Under the pieces are notes generated by a model that was given only the letters and a program-made list of their open reading frames with translations, was not told the DNA's origin and did not search any database. A DNA stretch of 64,000 nt from Streptomyces griseoincarnatus (GTDB lineage Bacteria; Actinomycetota; Actinomycetes; Streptomycetales; Streptomycetaceae), in the NCBI GenBank assembly GCA_014649575.1, contig BMTH01000008.1:62001-126000 (forward strand). The letters run 5' to 3'. Position numbers and translations under genes: made by a program. Within the stretch, counting starts at the first letter, position 1. Each line of letters starts with the position of its first letter. Of the stretch, positions 43,207-52,810 are shown piece by piece.

Positions 43207-46122
43207 ATGCATCCCCCACCTCGCAGACGCGGTGGCGTGCGCCGTCTCTTAGCGATCGCCGTGACCGCTCTCGCACTGCCGCTGACGATGCTGTCGACGG
43301 GTACCACCCCCGCCCGGGCGGCGGCCGTCCAGTGCAGCGTGGACTACAGGACGAACGACTGGGGGTCGGGCTTCACCACCGACCTGACCGTCACCAACCG
43401 CGGTTCGGACGTCATCGACGGCTGGACCCTGACGTACGCCTACTCGGGCAACCAGCGCCTGGTGAACGGCTGGAACGGCAGCTGGTCGCAGTCCGGCTCC
43501 ACCGTCACCGTGAAGAACGCCGGGCACAACGGCCGGATCGCCGCCGGCGCCGCCGTCACCACCGGCGCCCAGTTCTCCTACAGCGGCACCAACACCGCGC
43601 CCACCTCCTTCTCGGTCAACGGCACGGCCTGCGTGGGCGCCCACCAGCCGCCCATCGCCGTGCTGACCAGCCCGGAGGCAGGCTCGGTCTACTCGCAGGG
43701 CGAGACCGTGCCGCTCGAGGCCACGGCCGCCGCGGCGGACCGGGCCACCATCACCAAGGTGGAGTTCTACGACGACACCGAACTGCTCGGGACGGACACC
43801 TCCGCGCCGTTCACGCTGTCGGTCGGCGGTCTGGCCGTCGGCGCCCACTCGCTGGTCGCGAAGGCGTACGACAGCCTGGGCGCCTCCGCCTCCTCCACCC
43901 CGGTCGGCATCACGGTCGCCTCGGGTCCCGCCGTGGTCGCGAGCCCGTCCCAACTGGGCATCCGCCAGGGTGAGTCGGGCACGTTCGAGGTGAAGCTGTC
44001 CAAGCAGCCGAGCGCGAACGTCACCGTCACGACGGCGCGGGCGAGCGGCAACACTGGGCTGACGGTGTCCTCCGGCGCGGCCCTCACCTTCACGCCGTCC
44101 AACTGGAGCACCGCGCAGCGGGTGACCGTGGCCGCCGACGCCTCCGGCACCGGCTCCGCGGTCTTCGAGTCCACGGCGCCCGGCCACGCCAAGGCCGCGG
44201 TGACCGTGACCCAGCTGGGCGCGACCAAGTCGTACGAGGGCCGCTTCCTGGAGCTGTACGACAAGATCACCGACCCGGCGAACGGCTACTTCTCCCCCGA
44301 GGGCATCCCGTACCACTCGGTCGAGACGCTGATCGTCGAGGCGCCCGACCACGGTCACGAGACCACCTCGGAGGCGTACAGCTACCTGCTGTGGCTGCAG
44401 GCCATGTACGGCAGGATCACCGGGGACTGGACGCGGTTCAACGACGCCTGGGAGACGATGGAGCAGTACGCCATCCCGACCGCCGCGGACCAGCCGACCA
44501 CCTCCTTCTACGACCCCTCGAAGCCGGCGACGTACGCGCCCGAGCACGACACCCCGGACGAGTACCCGTCGCAGCTCGACGCGAATGTCTCCGTCGGACG
44601 TGACCCGATCGCGGCGGAGCTGAAGTCGGCCTACGGCACCGACAACGTGTACGGCATGCACTGGATCCAGGACGTGGACAACGTCTACGGCTACGGCAAC
44701 TCGCCCGGCAAGTGCGAGGCCGGACCGTCCGACACCGGCCCGTCCTACATCAACACCTTCCAGCGCGGCCCGCAGGAGTCGGTGTGGGAGACCGTCACCC
44801 AGCCCACCTGTGACGCCTTCAAGTACGGCGGCACCAACGGCTACCTGGACCTGTTCACCAAGGACGCGTCCTACGCCAAGCAGTGGAAGTTCACCAACGC
44901 CCCCGACGCCGACGCGCGCGCGGTGCAGGCGGCGTACTGGGCCGACCTGTGGGCGAAGGAGCAGGGCAAGGGCGGCCAGGTCGCCGGGACCGTCGCCAAG
45001 GCCGCCAAGATGGGTGACTACCTGCGCTACGCGATGTACGACAAGTACTTCAAGAAGATCGGCAACTGCACCAGCACGTCCTGCCCGGCCGGCACCGGCA
45101 AGGACGCCTCGCACTACCTGCTCTCCTGGTACTACGCCTGGGGCGGCGCCACCGACACCTCGGCGGGCTGGTCCTGGCGCATCGGCTCCAGCCACGCGCA
45201 CGGCGGGTACCAGAACCCGCTCGCCGCGTACGCGCTGGCCAACCACGTGCCGCTGAAGCCGAAGTCGGCGACGGGCGCGGCGGACTGGGCCAAGTCCTAC
45301 GAGCGGCAGCTGGAGTTCTACCGCTGGCTGCAGTCCGCCGAGGGCGCCATCGCGGGCGGCGCGACCAACAGCTGGGCGGGCCGCTACACCACCCCGCCGT
45401 CCGGCACACCGACCTTCTACGGCATGTACTACGACGAGAAGCCGGTGTACCACGACCCGCCGTCGAACCAGTGGTTCGGCTTCCAGGCGTGGTCGCTGGA
45501 GCGGGTGGCCGAGGTGTACCAGCAGACGGGCAACGCGCTCGCCAAGTCGGTCCTCGACAAGTGGGTCGACTGGGCGCTGTCCGAGACCACGGTGAACCCG
45601 GACGGGTCGTTCCTCTTCCCGTCCACGCTGAAGTGGTCCGGCAAGCCCGACACCTGGAACGCGTCCTCGCCGGGCGCCAACAGCGGGCTGCACGTCGAGG
45701 TCGTCGACTACACCAACGACGTCGGTGTGGCCGGCGCCTACGCCAAGATCCTGACGTACTACGCCGCCCGCTCCGGTGACACCGAGGCGGCGGACACGGC
45801 GAAGGCGCTGCTGGACGGCATGTGGGAGAACCACCAGGACGACCTCGGCATCGCCGTCCCGGAGACCCGCGCCGACTACGAGCGCTTCGACGACCGGGTG
45901 TACATCCCGTCCGGCTGGACCGGCACCATGCCGAACGGCGACCGGATCGACTCCTCGTCGACGTTCCTCTCGATCCGTTCCTTCTACAAGGACGACCCGG
46001 CCTGGTCGAAGATCGAGAGCTATCTGGAGGGCGGCGCCGCGCCGGTCTTCACGTACCACCGGTTCTGGGCCCAGGCGGACATCGCCACGGCCATGGGCGC
46101 GTACGCGGAGCTTCTCGAATAG
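43207..46122 (+). CDS. Secreted GH48 cellulase with N-terminal CBM2 and two Ig-like modules
   Basis: 971 aa from ATG 43207 with AGGAAGG upstream; an in-frame GTG/ATG further upstream would place the CebR box inside the gene. Signal ~1-39 (RRRGGVRRLL, then hydrophobic, ending ARAAA). CBM2 ~40-140, bacterial Ig-like module ~145-235 (TSPEAGSVYSQGETV), second beta module ~237-330, GH48 (alpha/alpha)6 domain ~335-971 (HETTSEAYSYLLWLQAMYG; HWIQDVDNVYGYG). GH48 enzymes are processive reducing-end cellobiohydrolases and synergise with GH6. The domain is full length. Confidence 0.95.
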   Translation: MHPPPRRRGGVRRLLAIAVTALALPLTMLSTGTTPARAAAVQCSVDYRTNDWGSGFTTDLTVTNRGSDVIDGWTLTYAYSGNQRLVNGWNGSWSQSGSTVTVKNAGHNGRIAAGAAVTTGAQFSYSGTNTAPTSFSVNGTACVGAHQPPIAVLTSPEAGSVYSQGETVPLEATAAAADRATITKVEFYDDTELLGTDTSAPFTLSVGGLAVGAHSLVAKAYDSLGASASSTPVGITVASGPAVVASPSQLGIRQGESGTFEVKLSKQPSANVTVTTARASGNTGLTVSSGAALTFTPSNWSTAQRVTVAADASGTGSAVFESTAPGHAKAAVTVTQLGATKSYEGRFLELYDKITDPANGYFSPEGIPYHSVETLIVEAPDHGHETTSEAYSYLLWLQAMYGRITGDWTRFNDAWETMEQYAIPTAADQPTTSFYDPSKPATYAPEHDTPDEYPSQLDANVSVGRDPIAAELKSAYGTDNVYGMHWIQDVDNVYGYGNSPGKCEAGPSDTGPSYINTFQRGPQESVWETVTQPTCDAFKYGGTNGYLDLFTKDASYAKQWKFTNAPDADARAVQAAYWADLWAKEQGKGGQVAGTVAKAAKMGDYLRYAMYDKYFKKIGNCTSTSCPAGTGKDASHYLLSWYYAWGGATDTSAGWSWRIGSSHAHGGYQNPLAAYALANHVPLKPKSATGAADWAKSYERQLEFYRWLQSAEGAIAGGATNSWAGRYTTPPSGTPTFYGMYYDEKPVYHDPPSNQWFGFQAWSLERVAEVYQQTGNALAKSVLDKWVDWALSETTVNPDGSFLFPSTLKWSGKPDTWNASSPGANSGLHVEVVDYTNDVGVAGAYAKILTYYAARSGDTEAADTAKALLDGMWENHQDDLGIAVPETRADYERFDDRVYIPSGWTGTMPNGDRIDSSSTFLSIRSFYKDDPAWSKIESYLEGGAAPVFTYHRFWAQADIATAMGAYAELLE

Positions 46123-46177
46123 TCCCCGCCGACGCTCCGTGTACCGGTCCCGGCACCTGACGCCGGGGCCCCGCGGG

Positions 46178-46212
46178 CCGGGCGGTCCCCTCGCGCACGG
46201 GGGGCCGCCCGG
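46178..46212. terminator. Hairpin between GH48 and GH74
   Basis: CCGGGCGGTCCCC (46178-46190) pairs imperfectly with GGGGGGCCGCCCGG (46199-46212). It likely ends the GH48 transcript, at least partly, before GH74 about 50 bp on. Confidence 0.6.
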
Positions 46213-46263
46213 TCCTCGCACGCTCCCGTTTCTTCACCCCCCACGAGGAAGGACACCCCCACC

Positions 46264-48912
46264 GTGCGAAGAACCCGCGTCCTCACGGCCGTGCTCGCCC
46301 TGGCGGCCGGACTGCTCGCCGGCGGGCCGCCCGCCCTGGCCGCCGACGCCCCGGCCCCCGCCTCCGTTTCGAAGGCCGCCGACACCTACACCTGGCGCAA
46401 CGCGCGCATCGACGGCGGCGGTTTCGTGCCCGGCATCGTCTTCAACCGCGGCGAACCGGACCTGGCGTACGCCCGCACCGACATCGGCGGCGCCTACCGC
46501 TGGCAGGAGCCGACACAGAGCTGGACCCCCCTGCTGGACTCGGTCGGCTGGGACGACTGGGGCCACACGGGCGTGGTCAGCATCGCCTCCGACTCGGCCG
46601 ACCCCGACCGGGTGTACGCGGCGGTCGGCACGTACACCAACGACTGGGACCCCGGGAACGGCGCGGTGCTGCGCTCCGCCGACCGGGGCGCGAGCTGGCG
46701 GAAGACGGCGCTGCCGTTCAAGCTCGGCGGCAACATGCCCGGCCGGGGCATGGGCGAACGGCTGGCGGTCGACCCGCACGACAACGAGGTGCTGTACCTG
46801 GGCGCGCCCAGCGGTCACGGCCTCTGGCGGTCGACGGACGCGGGCGTCACCTGGGCGGAGGTGGCGTCCTTCCCCAACCCCGGGAACTACGCGGAGGATC
46901 CGGACGACGAGAGCGGGTACGCCTCGGACAACCAGGGCGTCGTCTGGGTGACGTTCGACGAGTCGACGGGAACCGCGGGCTCGCCGACGCGGACGGTGTA
47001 CGTCGGGGTCGCCGACAAGGAGAACGCCGTGTACCGCTCGACGGACGCGGGCGCGACCTGGGAGCGGCTGGTCGGCCAGCCCACGGGGTACCTCGCGCAC
47101 AAGGGCGTCCTCGACGCGGAGAACGGCTACCTCTATCTGGCGTACAGCGACACGGGAGGGCCGTACGACGGCGGCAAGGGCCGGCTGTACCGGTACGCCA
47201 CGGCGACCGGGACCTGGACGGACATCAGCCCGGTCGCGGAGGCGGACACCTACTTCGGCTTCAGCGGGCTCACCGTGGACCGGCAGAACCCGGGCACGGT
47301 GATGGCGACCGCGTACAGCTCCTGGTGGCCCGACACGCAGATCTTCCGCTCCACGGACAGCGGCGCCACCTGGACCCAGGCGTGGCGCTACACCGCTTAC
47401 CCGGAGCGCGAGAACCGCTACGTCATGGACGTCTCCTCGTCGCCGTGGCTGACGTGGGGCGCGAACCCGGCGCCGCCCGAACAGACACCGAAGCTGGGGT
47501 GGATGACGGAGGCGCTGGAGATCGACCCGTTCGACCCGGACCGGATGATGTACGGCACGGGCGCGACGGTCTACGGCACGGAGGAGCTGACGAACTGGGA
47601 CGACGACACCTCGTTCACCATCCGGCCGATGGTGCGCGGCCTGGAGGAGACGGCGGTCCTGGACCTGGCCTCTCCCCCGTCGGGCGCCCCGCTGCTCAGC
47701 GCGCTCGGCGACATCGGCGGGTTCCGGCACACGGACCTGACGAAGGTGCCGTCGATGATGTTCACCCGGCCCAACTTCACGTCGACGACGAGCCTGGACT
47801 TCGCGGAGTCGGACCCGGACACGGTGGTCCGCGTGGGCCACGTCGAGTCCGGTCCGCACGTGGCGTTCTCCACCGACAACGGCGCCAACTGGACGGCTGG
47901 GACGGACCCTTCGGGGGTCAGCGGCGGCGGGACGGTCGCCGCGTCGGCGGACGGCGACCGCTTCGTGTGGAGCCCGGAGGGCGCGGGCGTGCACCACACC
48001 ACCGGCTTCGGCACCTCGTGGTCGGCGTCGCAGGGCATCCCGGCGGGCGCGATCGTGGAGTCGGACCGGGAGGACCCGGAGACCTTCTACGGCTTCAAGT
48101 CCGGACGCTTCTACTCCAGCAGGGACGGCGGGGCGACCTTCGAGGCGTCGCCGGCGACCGGGCTGCCGGCCGGTGACAGCGTGCGGTTCAAGGCGCTGCC
48201 GGGCAGGGCGGGCGAGATCTGGCTGGCGGGCGGGTCGGCCGACGGACCGTACGGGCTGTGGCACTCCACCGACTTCGGGGAGACGTTCACCAAGCTGCCG
48301 GGTGTCGAGGAGGCGGACACCGTCGGCTTCGGCAAGGCGGCACCGGGCTCCTCGTACCAGACGCTGTTCACCAGCGCGCGGATCGACGGGGTGCGCGGCA
48401 TCTACCGCTCCACGGACGCGGGCGCCAGCTGGGTACGCGTCAACGACGAGGCGCACCAGTGGGGTTGGACCGGCGCGGCCATCACCGGCGACCCACGGGT
48501 CTTCGGCCGGGTGTACGTGGCGACGAACGGCCGGGGCGTGATCTACGGCGACCCGGCGGACCCGGGCGGCGGCACCGACCCGGGCCCGCCGGGCGCGTGC
48601 GAGGTGACGTACCGGGTGGCCAACGCGTGGGGCGACGGCTTCCAGGCGGAGGTCCGCCTGACCAACACGGGCACGACCGCGTGGGACGGCTGGTCGCTGA
48701 CCTGGTCCTTCCCCGACGTCGAGCGGATCACCCAGCTCTGGAACGGCGCCCACACCCAGTCAGGCGCCGCGGTCACGGTCCGCAACGCGGGCTGGAACCG
48801 CACGGTGGCCCCGGGCGCGTCGGCGGCCTTCGGCTTCACGGCGAGCGGCCCGGCCACGGGAGCGACGCCGTCGGCGTTCGCCCTGGGCGGGAGGACATGT
48901 ACGGCGCGCTGA
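46264..48912 (+). CDS. Secreted GH74 xyloglucanase with C-terminal CBM2
   Basis: 882 aa from GTG 46264 with GAGGAAGGA upstream. Signal ~1-27. Two seven-bladed propellers ~40-765 made of repeated Asp-box-like motifs (RSADRGASWR; RSTDAGVTWAEV; STDSGATWTQ). Catalytic acids of GH74 fit YARTDIGGAYRW near residue 70 and GDIGGFRH near 485. CBM2 ~778-882 follows a Gly/Pro/Asp linker. It attacks the beta-1,4-glucan backbone of xyloglucan. It follows GH48 without its own recognisable CebR box, so partial read-through is possible. Confidence 0.93.
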   Translation: MRRTRVLTAVLALAAGLLAGGPPALAADAPAPASVSKAADTYTWRNARIDGGGFVPGIVFNRGEPDLAYARTDIGGAYRWQEPTQSWTPLLDSVGWDDWGHTGVVSIASDSADPDRVYAAVGTYTNDWDPGNGAVLRSADRGASWRKTALPFKLGGNMPGRGMGERLAVDPHDNEVLYLGAPSGHGLWRSTDAGVTWAEVASFPNPGNYAEDPDDESGYASDNQGVVWVTFDESTGTAGSPTRTVYVGVADKENAVYRSTDAGATWERLVGQPTGYLAHKGVLDAENGYLYLAYSDTGGPYDGGKGRLYRYATATGTWTDISPVAEADTYFGFSGLTVDRQNPGTVMATAYSSWWPDTQIFRSTDSGATWTQAWRYTAYPERENRYVMDVSSSPWLTWGANPAPPEQTPKLGWMTEALEIDPFDPDRMMYGTGATVYGTEELTNWDDDTSFTIRPMVRGLEETAVLDLASPPSGAPLLSALGDIGGFRHTDLTKVPSMMFTRPNFTSTTSLDFAESDPDTVVRVGHVESGPHVAFSTDNGANWTAGTDPSGVSGGGTVAASADGDRFVWSPEGAGVHHTTGFGTSWSASQGIPAGAIVESDREDPETFYGFKSGRFYSSRDGGATFEASPATGLPAGDSVRFKALPGRAGEIWLAGGSADGPYGLWHSTDFGETFTKLPGVEEADTVGFGKAAPGSSYQTLFTSARIDGVRGIYRSTDAGASWVRVNDEAHQWGWTGAAITGDPRVFGRVYVATNGRGVIYGDPADPGGGTDPGPPGACEVTYRVANAWGDGFQAEVRLTNTGTTAWDGWSLTWSFPDVERITQLWNGAHTQSGAAVTVRNAGWNRTVAPGASAAFGFTASGPATGATPSAFALGGRTCTAR

Positions 48913-48969
48913 AGATCGCCGGCGGGGGATGATGGGCCCGCCCCCGCCGGCGACCCCGAAGGAGCCCCG

Positions 48970-49527
48970 ATGCACGGACGGATCATCTTCCTCAACGGCA
49001 CGTCCAGTTCGGGGAAGTCCAGCATCGCCCGGGAACTGCTGGAGGTGCTGGAGGAGCCGTACTTCCACATGCCCGTGGACTCCTTCCACCGGATGCGGAC
49101 GAGCCGGGAGATCGACGCCGACCGGCTGCCCGACGTGCTGCACCGCACCTGGCGGGGGTACCACCGCGCGGTCGCGGGGATGGCCGCCGCGGGGAACAAC
49201 GTGGTGGTCGACCATGTGCTGAGCGAGGAATGGAGGCTGGCCGACTGTCTGGAGCTGTTCGAGCCGCGGGAGGTCGTCCTGGTCGGCGTGCGGTGCTCGC
49301 TGGAGGAGGCCGAGCGGCGCGAGCGGGAGCGGGGCGACCGCCCGGCGGGCCTCGCCGCCCGCCAGTACACGCGGGTGCACGCGCACGGTGTGTACGACGT
49401 CGAGTGCGACACGACCACGACGAGCCCGGCGGACTGCGCCCGCGCCATCGCCGCGTTCCTTCCCCACCGCCCCTCCCCCACCGCCTTCGAACGGCTCCGC
49501 GCCGTCGCGGAGGTGAGCGGACGGTGA
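48970..49527 (+). CDS. Chloramphenicol phosphotransferase-like P-loop kinase
   Basis: 185 aa, ATG 48970 with AAGGAG upstream. Walker A FLNGTSSSGKSSIA (~7-20), HMPVDSFHRM and VVDHVL match the CPT family, and LVGVRCSLEEAERRERERGDR carries the Arg-rich lid. CPT proteins phosphorylate chloramphenicol in the producer strain, but most homologues act on unknown small molecules. The next gene overlaps by GTGA, so the two are co-translated. Confidence 0.82.
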   Translation: MHGRIIFLNGTSSSGKSSIARELLEVLEEPYFHMPVDSFHRMRTSREIDADRLPDVLHRTWRGYHRAVAGMAAAGNNVVVDHVLSEEWRLADCLELFEPREVVLVGVRCSLEEAERRERERGDRPAGLAARQYTRVHAHGVYDVECDTTTTSPADCARAIAAFLPHRPSPTAFERLRAVAEVSGR

Positions 49528-50225
49528 GCCGGATCGCGCTGCTCGGGGGCGGGTTCTCCACGGACGCGGACGGGGTCCTTGACGACTGGGTGCTGGGACA
49601 TGCGCGTGCCTCACGGCCCAACGTGTGCTTCGTGCCTACGGCCAGTGGGGACGCGCCCGCGTACATCGAGAAGTTCTTCGACGCCTTCCGGGCGCGGGAC
49701 TGTGAGCCGTCCGTACTCCCCCTGTTCCGGCGGGAGTCGAGCGACACGGCACTGCGTGACGTCCTGCTCGCGCGGGACGTCGTGTACGTCGGCGGCGGCA
49801 ACACCGCCAACCTGCTGGCCGTCTGGCGGGTGCACGGTGTCGACCGGCTGCTGCGGGAGGCGTACGCCGGCGGGACGCTGCTGTGCGGGATCAGCGCCGG
49901 GGCCAACTGCTGGGCCGAGGGGTCGCACACCGACTCCTACGGCCCGCTGACCCACCTCCCGGACGGGCTCGGGCTGCTGCCCGGCTCGGTGTGCCCGCAC
50001 TACGACAGCGAACCCGGACGCCGGTCCTCCTACCGGGCGGCCGTGGCGCGCCGTGCGCTGCCCGCCGGATGGGCGGTGGAGGACGGCGCGGCGGCGCTCT
50101 TCACGGACGGGCGTCTCACCGAGGCGGTGACGCGGTCGCCCGGGGCCCGCCTGTACCGGGTGCGGGCGGACGGCGAGGCGGGAGCCGTCGAGGAGGCGGT
50201 GCCCTGCCGGCTGCTCGGCGGGTGA
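49524..50225 (+). CDS. Peptidase E (S51 family, Ser-type dipeptidase)
   Basis: 233 aa from GTG 49524. VSRIALLGGGFS start, VCFVPTASGDA, VYVGGGNTANLLAVWR, the nucleophile elbow GISAGANCW and the His in CPHYDSEPGRR. S51 enzymes remove Asp-X dipeptides or process cyanophycin-like peptides. It overlaps the kinase gene and nearly touches the convergent methyltransferase gene (2 bp gap). Confidence 0.87.
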   Translation: MSRIALLGGGFSTDADGVLDDWVLGHARASRPNVCFVPTASGDAPAYIEKFFDAFRARDCEPSVLPLFRRESSDTALRDVLLARDVVYVGGGNTANLLAVWRVHGVDRLLREAYAGGTLLCGISAGANCWAEGSHTDSYGPLTHLPDGLGLLPGSVCPHYDSEPGRRSSYRAAVARRALPAGWAVEDGAAALFTDGRLTEAVTRSPGARLYRVRADGEAGAVEEAVPCRLLGG

Positions 50226-50227
50226 CC

Positions 50228-50971
50228 CTACGCCGTCCTGCGGAACGCCCTGAGGGTGAAGACCGGGTCCGGGCGGGGGCGGTCCTGATCGGGGAGGGCC
50301 GAGAGGCGGGCGGCGAACTCCTCGACCAGGAGGTGGCCGGGCGGGAGGGTGACGAACCAGCCGCGCCGCAGGTCCTCCACCGTGCGGCGGGGGCTGCGGC
50401 CCTGGCCGTGGCCCCGGAAGCGGGCCTCCCCCGCCGGGACCAGTCCGTGCCCGGCCGCGCAGGCCGTGACCGTCGCGGGGTCGTCGGGCACGGGGCTCGG
50501 CGGGCGCTCGGCGAGCACGGCGTCGATGTCGCTGCCCACGTTGTGCGACAGCCCCTTGTGCACCGTGGTCACGTACACCCCGCCGGGCCGCAGCACCCGC
50601 GCGCATTCGGCGACGACGGCCCGCACGTCGGCGGGGTCGGTCAGCAGGTGCAGCAGCCACACGCTGACCACCGCGTCGAAGCTGGCGTCGCGGAAGGGCA
50701 GCCGGCGGCTGTCGGCGCGCACCACGGCACCCGGCAGCCGGACGCCGGCTCGCAGGGTCATCGACGTCGACAGGTCCACGCCCGTGACCCGCAGTCCGGG
50801 GCGGGCCGCGGGGAATCTCCGGGTCACGATGCCGGTGCCGCAGGCCACGTCCAGCAGCCGCCGCGCCCGGCGCGGGACGAGGCTCATGACGGCCTCGGCG
50901 GCGGCCGCCGCGCGGGGTTCACCGCCGCGCAGGGTGTCGTAGCGCTCCGCTTCCTCGTCGTAGTCCAGCAC
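50228..50971 (-). CDS. Class I SAM-dependent methyltransferase
   Basis: 247 aa from GTG 50971. Motif I LLDVACGTGIVTRRF, motif II VTGVDLSTSMTL, RLPFRDASFDAVVSVWLLHLL and RPGGVYVTTVHKG are those of Methyltransf_11 proteins. Acceptor unknown. It lies five bp downstream of the pterin dehydratase gene on the same strand, so the two are probably one transcript. Confidence 0.87.
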   Translation of the reverse strand: MLDYDEEAERYDTLRGGEPRAAAAAEAVMSLVPRRARRLLDVACGTGIVTRRFPAARPGLRVTGVDLSTSMTLRAGVRLPGAVVRADSRRLPFRDASFDAVVSVWLLHLLTDPADVRAVVAECARVLRPGGVYVTTVHKGLSHNVGSDIDAVLAERPPSPVPDDPATVTACAAGHGLVPAGEARFRGHGQGRSPRRTVEDLRRGWFVTLPPGHLLVEEFAARLSALPDQDRPRPDPVFTLRAFRRTA

Positions 50972-50976
50972 GCGCC

Positions 50977-51282
50977 TCAGTGTGCCCCGTGGGCGGGCGC
51001 CAGGGCCTCCACCCTGCGGGCGAGCTCGAGGTCCTTCTCGGTGACGGCGCCGCCCGCGCTGTGGGTGTGCACGGACAGGGACACCGTGTGGTAGCCGAGG
51101 GTGAGGTCGGAGTGGTGGTCCAGCTCGTCCTGCACCCGGGCGACGTGGACGACCATGGCCGCCGCCGCGATGTGCGAGTCCAGCCGGTAGGCGCGGGTGA
51201 GGCGGTCGCCGTCGAGCGTCCAGCCCGGCAGCTCGGCGAGCCGGGACTCGATCTCCGTCCGGGACAGCGGTTCGACGGGCAT
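50977..51282 (-). CDS. 4a-hydroxytetrahydrobiopterin dehydratase (PCD/DCoH)
   Basis: 101 aa from ATG 51282 with AAGGAG upstream. The PCD core VARVQDELDHHSDLTLGY with paired His and the following VSLSVHTHSAGG is complete. The enzyme dehydrates 4a-carbinolamine made by aromatic amino acid hydroxylases. No such hydroxylase is in the window. Confidence 0.92.
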   Translation of the reverse strand: MPVEPLSRTEIESRLAELPGWTLDGDRLTRAYRLDSHIAAAAMVVHVARVQDELDHHSDLTLGYHTVSLSVHTHSAGGAVTEKDLELARRVEALAPAHGAH

Positions 51283-51407
51283 GCGCGGTGCTCCTTCGCC
51301 GGGTGGGCTCTCGTGGCGCGTCCAGGCTGCCACAGAAGCCCGGTCCGTGCCCTGGCCGGAAGGGCGGGCGGCTCCCCCGCCGGGGGTTCCTCGACTACGG
51401 TCCTGTC

Positions 51408-52226
51408 ATGACCGCTGCCCCCTCCGAGACCGTCACCCGCACCGAGGGTGTGGGCCCGCTGCTGCGCGCCTGGCGGCAGCGGCGGCGGGTCAGCCAGCTG
51501 GAGCTGGCCCTGCGCGCCGACTCGTCCGCCCGGCACATCAGCTTCGTCGAGACCGGCCGGTCCCGGCCCAGCGAGGAGATGGTGCTGCGGCTGGCGGAGC
51601 ACCTGGACGTGCCGATGCGGGAGCGCAACGCGTTGCTGCTGGCGGCCGGTTACGCGCCCCGCTATCCGGAGACCCCGCTGGACGACCCGGCGCTGGAGGT
51701 CGTGCGCACCGGCATCGAGCGGCTGATCGGCGGGTTCGAGCCGTACCCGGCACTGGTGGTGGACGCGGCGTACGACGTGGTGGCGGCCAACCGGGGGGTA
51801 CTGGCGCTGTTCGAGGGGGTCCCGGAGAGTCTGCTGACGCCGCCGCTGAACGCGGTGCGGCTCACCCTGCACCCGCGGGGGCTGGCGCCGCGGATCCGGA
51901 ACCTGCCGGAGTGGCGCGGACACCTGCTGGAGCAGATGCGGCGGAGCATCGCCCTGCGCCGCTCGGACCGGCTGCGGGCGCTGCACGACGAGGTGGCGGC
52001 GTACCCGGTGCCGGACACCGCCGGACGCGCGGAGGAACCGTCGGAGCCGGTGGCGTACTTCGCGCTGCCGATGGTGATCGAGCACCGGGGGCGGACGCTG
52101 TCGTTCGTGTCGTCCATCGCCACGTTCAACACCCCGATGGACGTGACCGTCGCCGAGCTGGCCGTGGAGACGCTGCTCCCGGCGGACCCGGCGACGGCCG
52201 CGTACCTTCAGACCTGGCTGGACTGA
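51408..52226 (+). CDS. XRE-type regulator with MmyB-like ligand-binding domain
   Basis: 272 aa, ATG 51408. Helix-turn-helix ~15-75 (LRAWRQRRRVSQLELALRAD; RHISFVETGRSRPSEE), then a PAS-like MmyB domain (YPALVVDAAYDVVAANRGVLALFEG; SFVSSIATFNTPMDVTVAELAVE). TACGGT six bases before the ATG and no Shine-Dalgarno suggest a leaderless transcript. Family members often control a neighbouring dehydrogenase; the only adjacent gene is a convergent membrane protein, overlapping by 19 bp. Confidence 0.88.
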   Translation: MTAAPSETVTRTEGVGPLLRAWRQRRRVSQLELALRADSSARHISFVETGRSRPSEEMVLRLAEHLDVPMRERNALLLAAGYAPRYPETPLDDPALEVVRTGIERLIGGFEPYPALVVDAAYDVVAANRGVLALFEGVPESLLTPPLNAVRLTLHPRGLAPRIRNLPEWRGHLLEQMRRSIALRRSDRLRALHDEVAAYPVPDTAGRAEEPSEPVAYFALPMVIEHRGRTLSFVSSIATFNTPMDVTVAELAVETLLPADPATAAYLQTWLD

Positions 52227-52624
52227 CGTGCCTTCAGCGCCTGGTGCTGCATCAGGGTGAGGCCGCCCACGGTGAGCGCCTGGAGCACGACCCACACCGC
52301 GCCCGCGGTGGTGGGCGAGAGCCACAGCGCGAGCGCCAGGAAACTCGCCGCCGTCCAGGCGAGGTTGGCCTCGACGACACCACGTACGCCGGCCGTCGGC
52401 GGGTGCGGCCGGGCGGCCAGCAGGCCCACGCCGGCCGCGTACACGGCGAGGAACGCGCCCAGTGCGAGCAGGAGCCCGGAGCCGATTCCGAGGAACCGGC
52501 CGAGCGGTCCGGAGAGGGCGAGGTAGGCGAGGGCGTTGACTCCGGTCACCGCGGCGTCGAGGGCCAGCAGGCGGCGCAGCGGGGCTCCGGTCCGGACGGG
52601 CGAGGTCAGCGGGGTCGTGGACAT
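52208..52624 (-). CDS. Small four-helix membrane protein of unknown function
   Basis: 138 aa, ATG 52624. Four hydrophobic segments: ~20-40, 45-68 (FLGIGSGLLLALGAFLAVYA), 85-102 and 106-125. The pattern resembles actinobacterial integral membrane proteins with no assigned role. No motif recognised. Its 3' end overlaps the convergent regulator gene. Confidence 0.75.
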   Translation of the reverse strand: MSTTPLTSPVRTGAPLRRLLALDAAVTGVNALAYLALSGPLGRFLGIGSGLLLALGAFLAVYAAGVGLLAARPHPPTAGVRGVVEANLAWTAASFLALALWLSPTTAGAVWVVLQALTVGGLTLMQHQALKARQSSQV

Positions 52625-52810
52625 GGGGCGTCATCCTCCGTGGGGAGCGGTGCGGGGCTCGGTGCGTCCACGATCCCGTGCGGCGCCGTACGGGTCGATT
52701 ACGTCCGGGGTAATGCGGCGGGCGGCGGGAGAAGGGCGGTCACCTGCGGCTCGTGAGAGTCTCGGAGAGACATGACAGGATGAGCGCGTGCCCGAGCACG
52801 TTGGGGAGGC

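Noticed and set aside
43249..46221. 990-aa minus-strand reading frame
   Set aside because: Antisense of the GH48 gene; no signal or domain.
48970..49527. Chloramphenicol resistance determinant
   Set aside because: Family similarity alone does not show drug specificity; no chloramphenicol biosynthesis genes are near, so it is annotated only as CPT-like.
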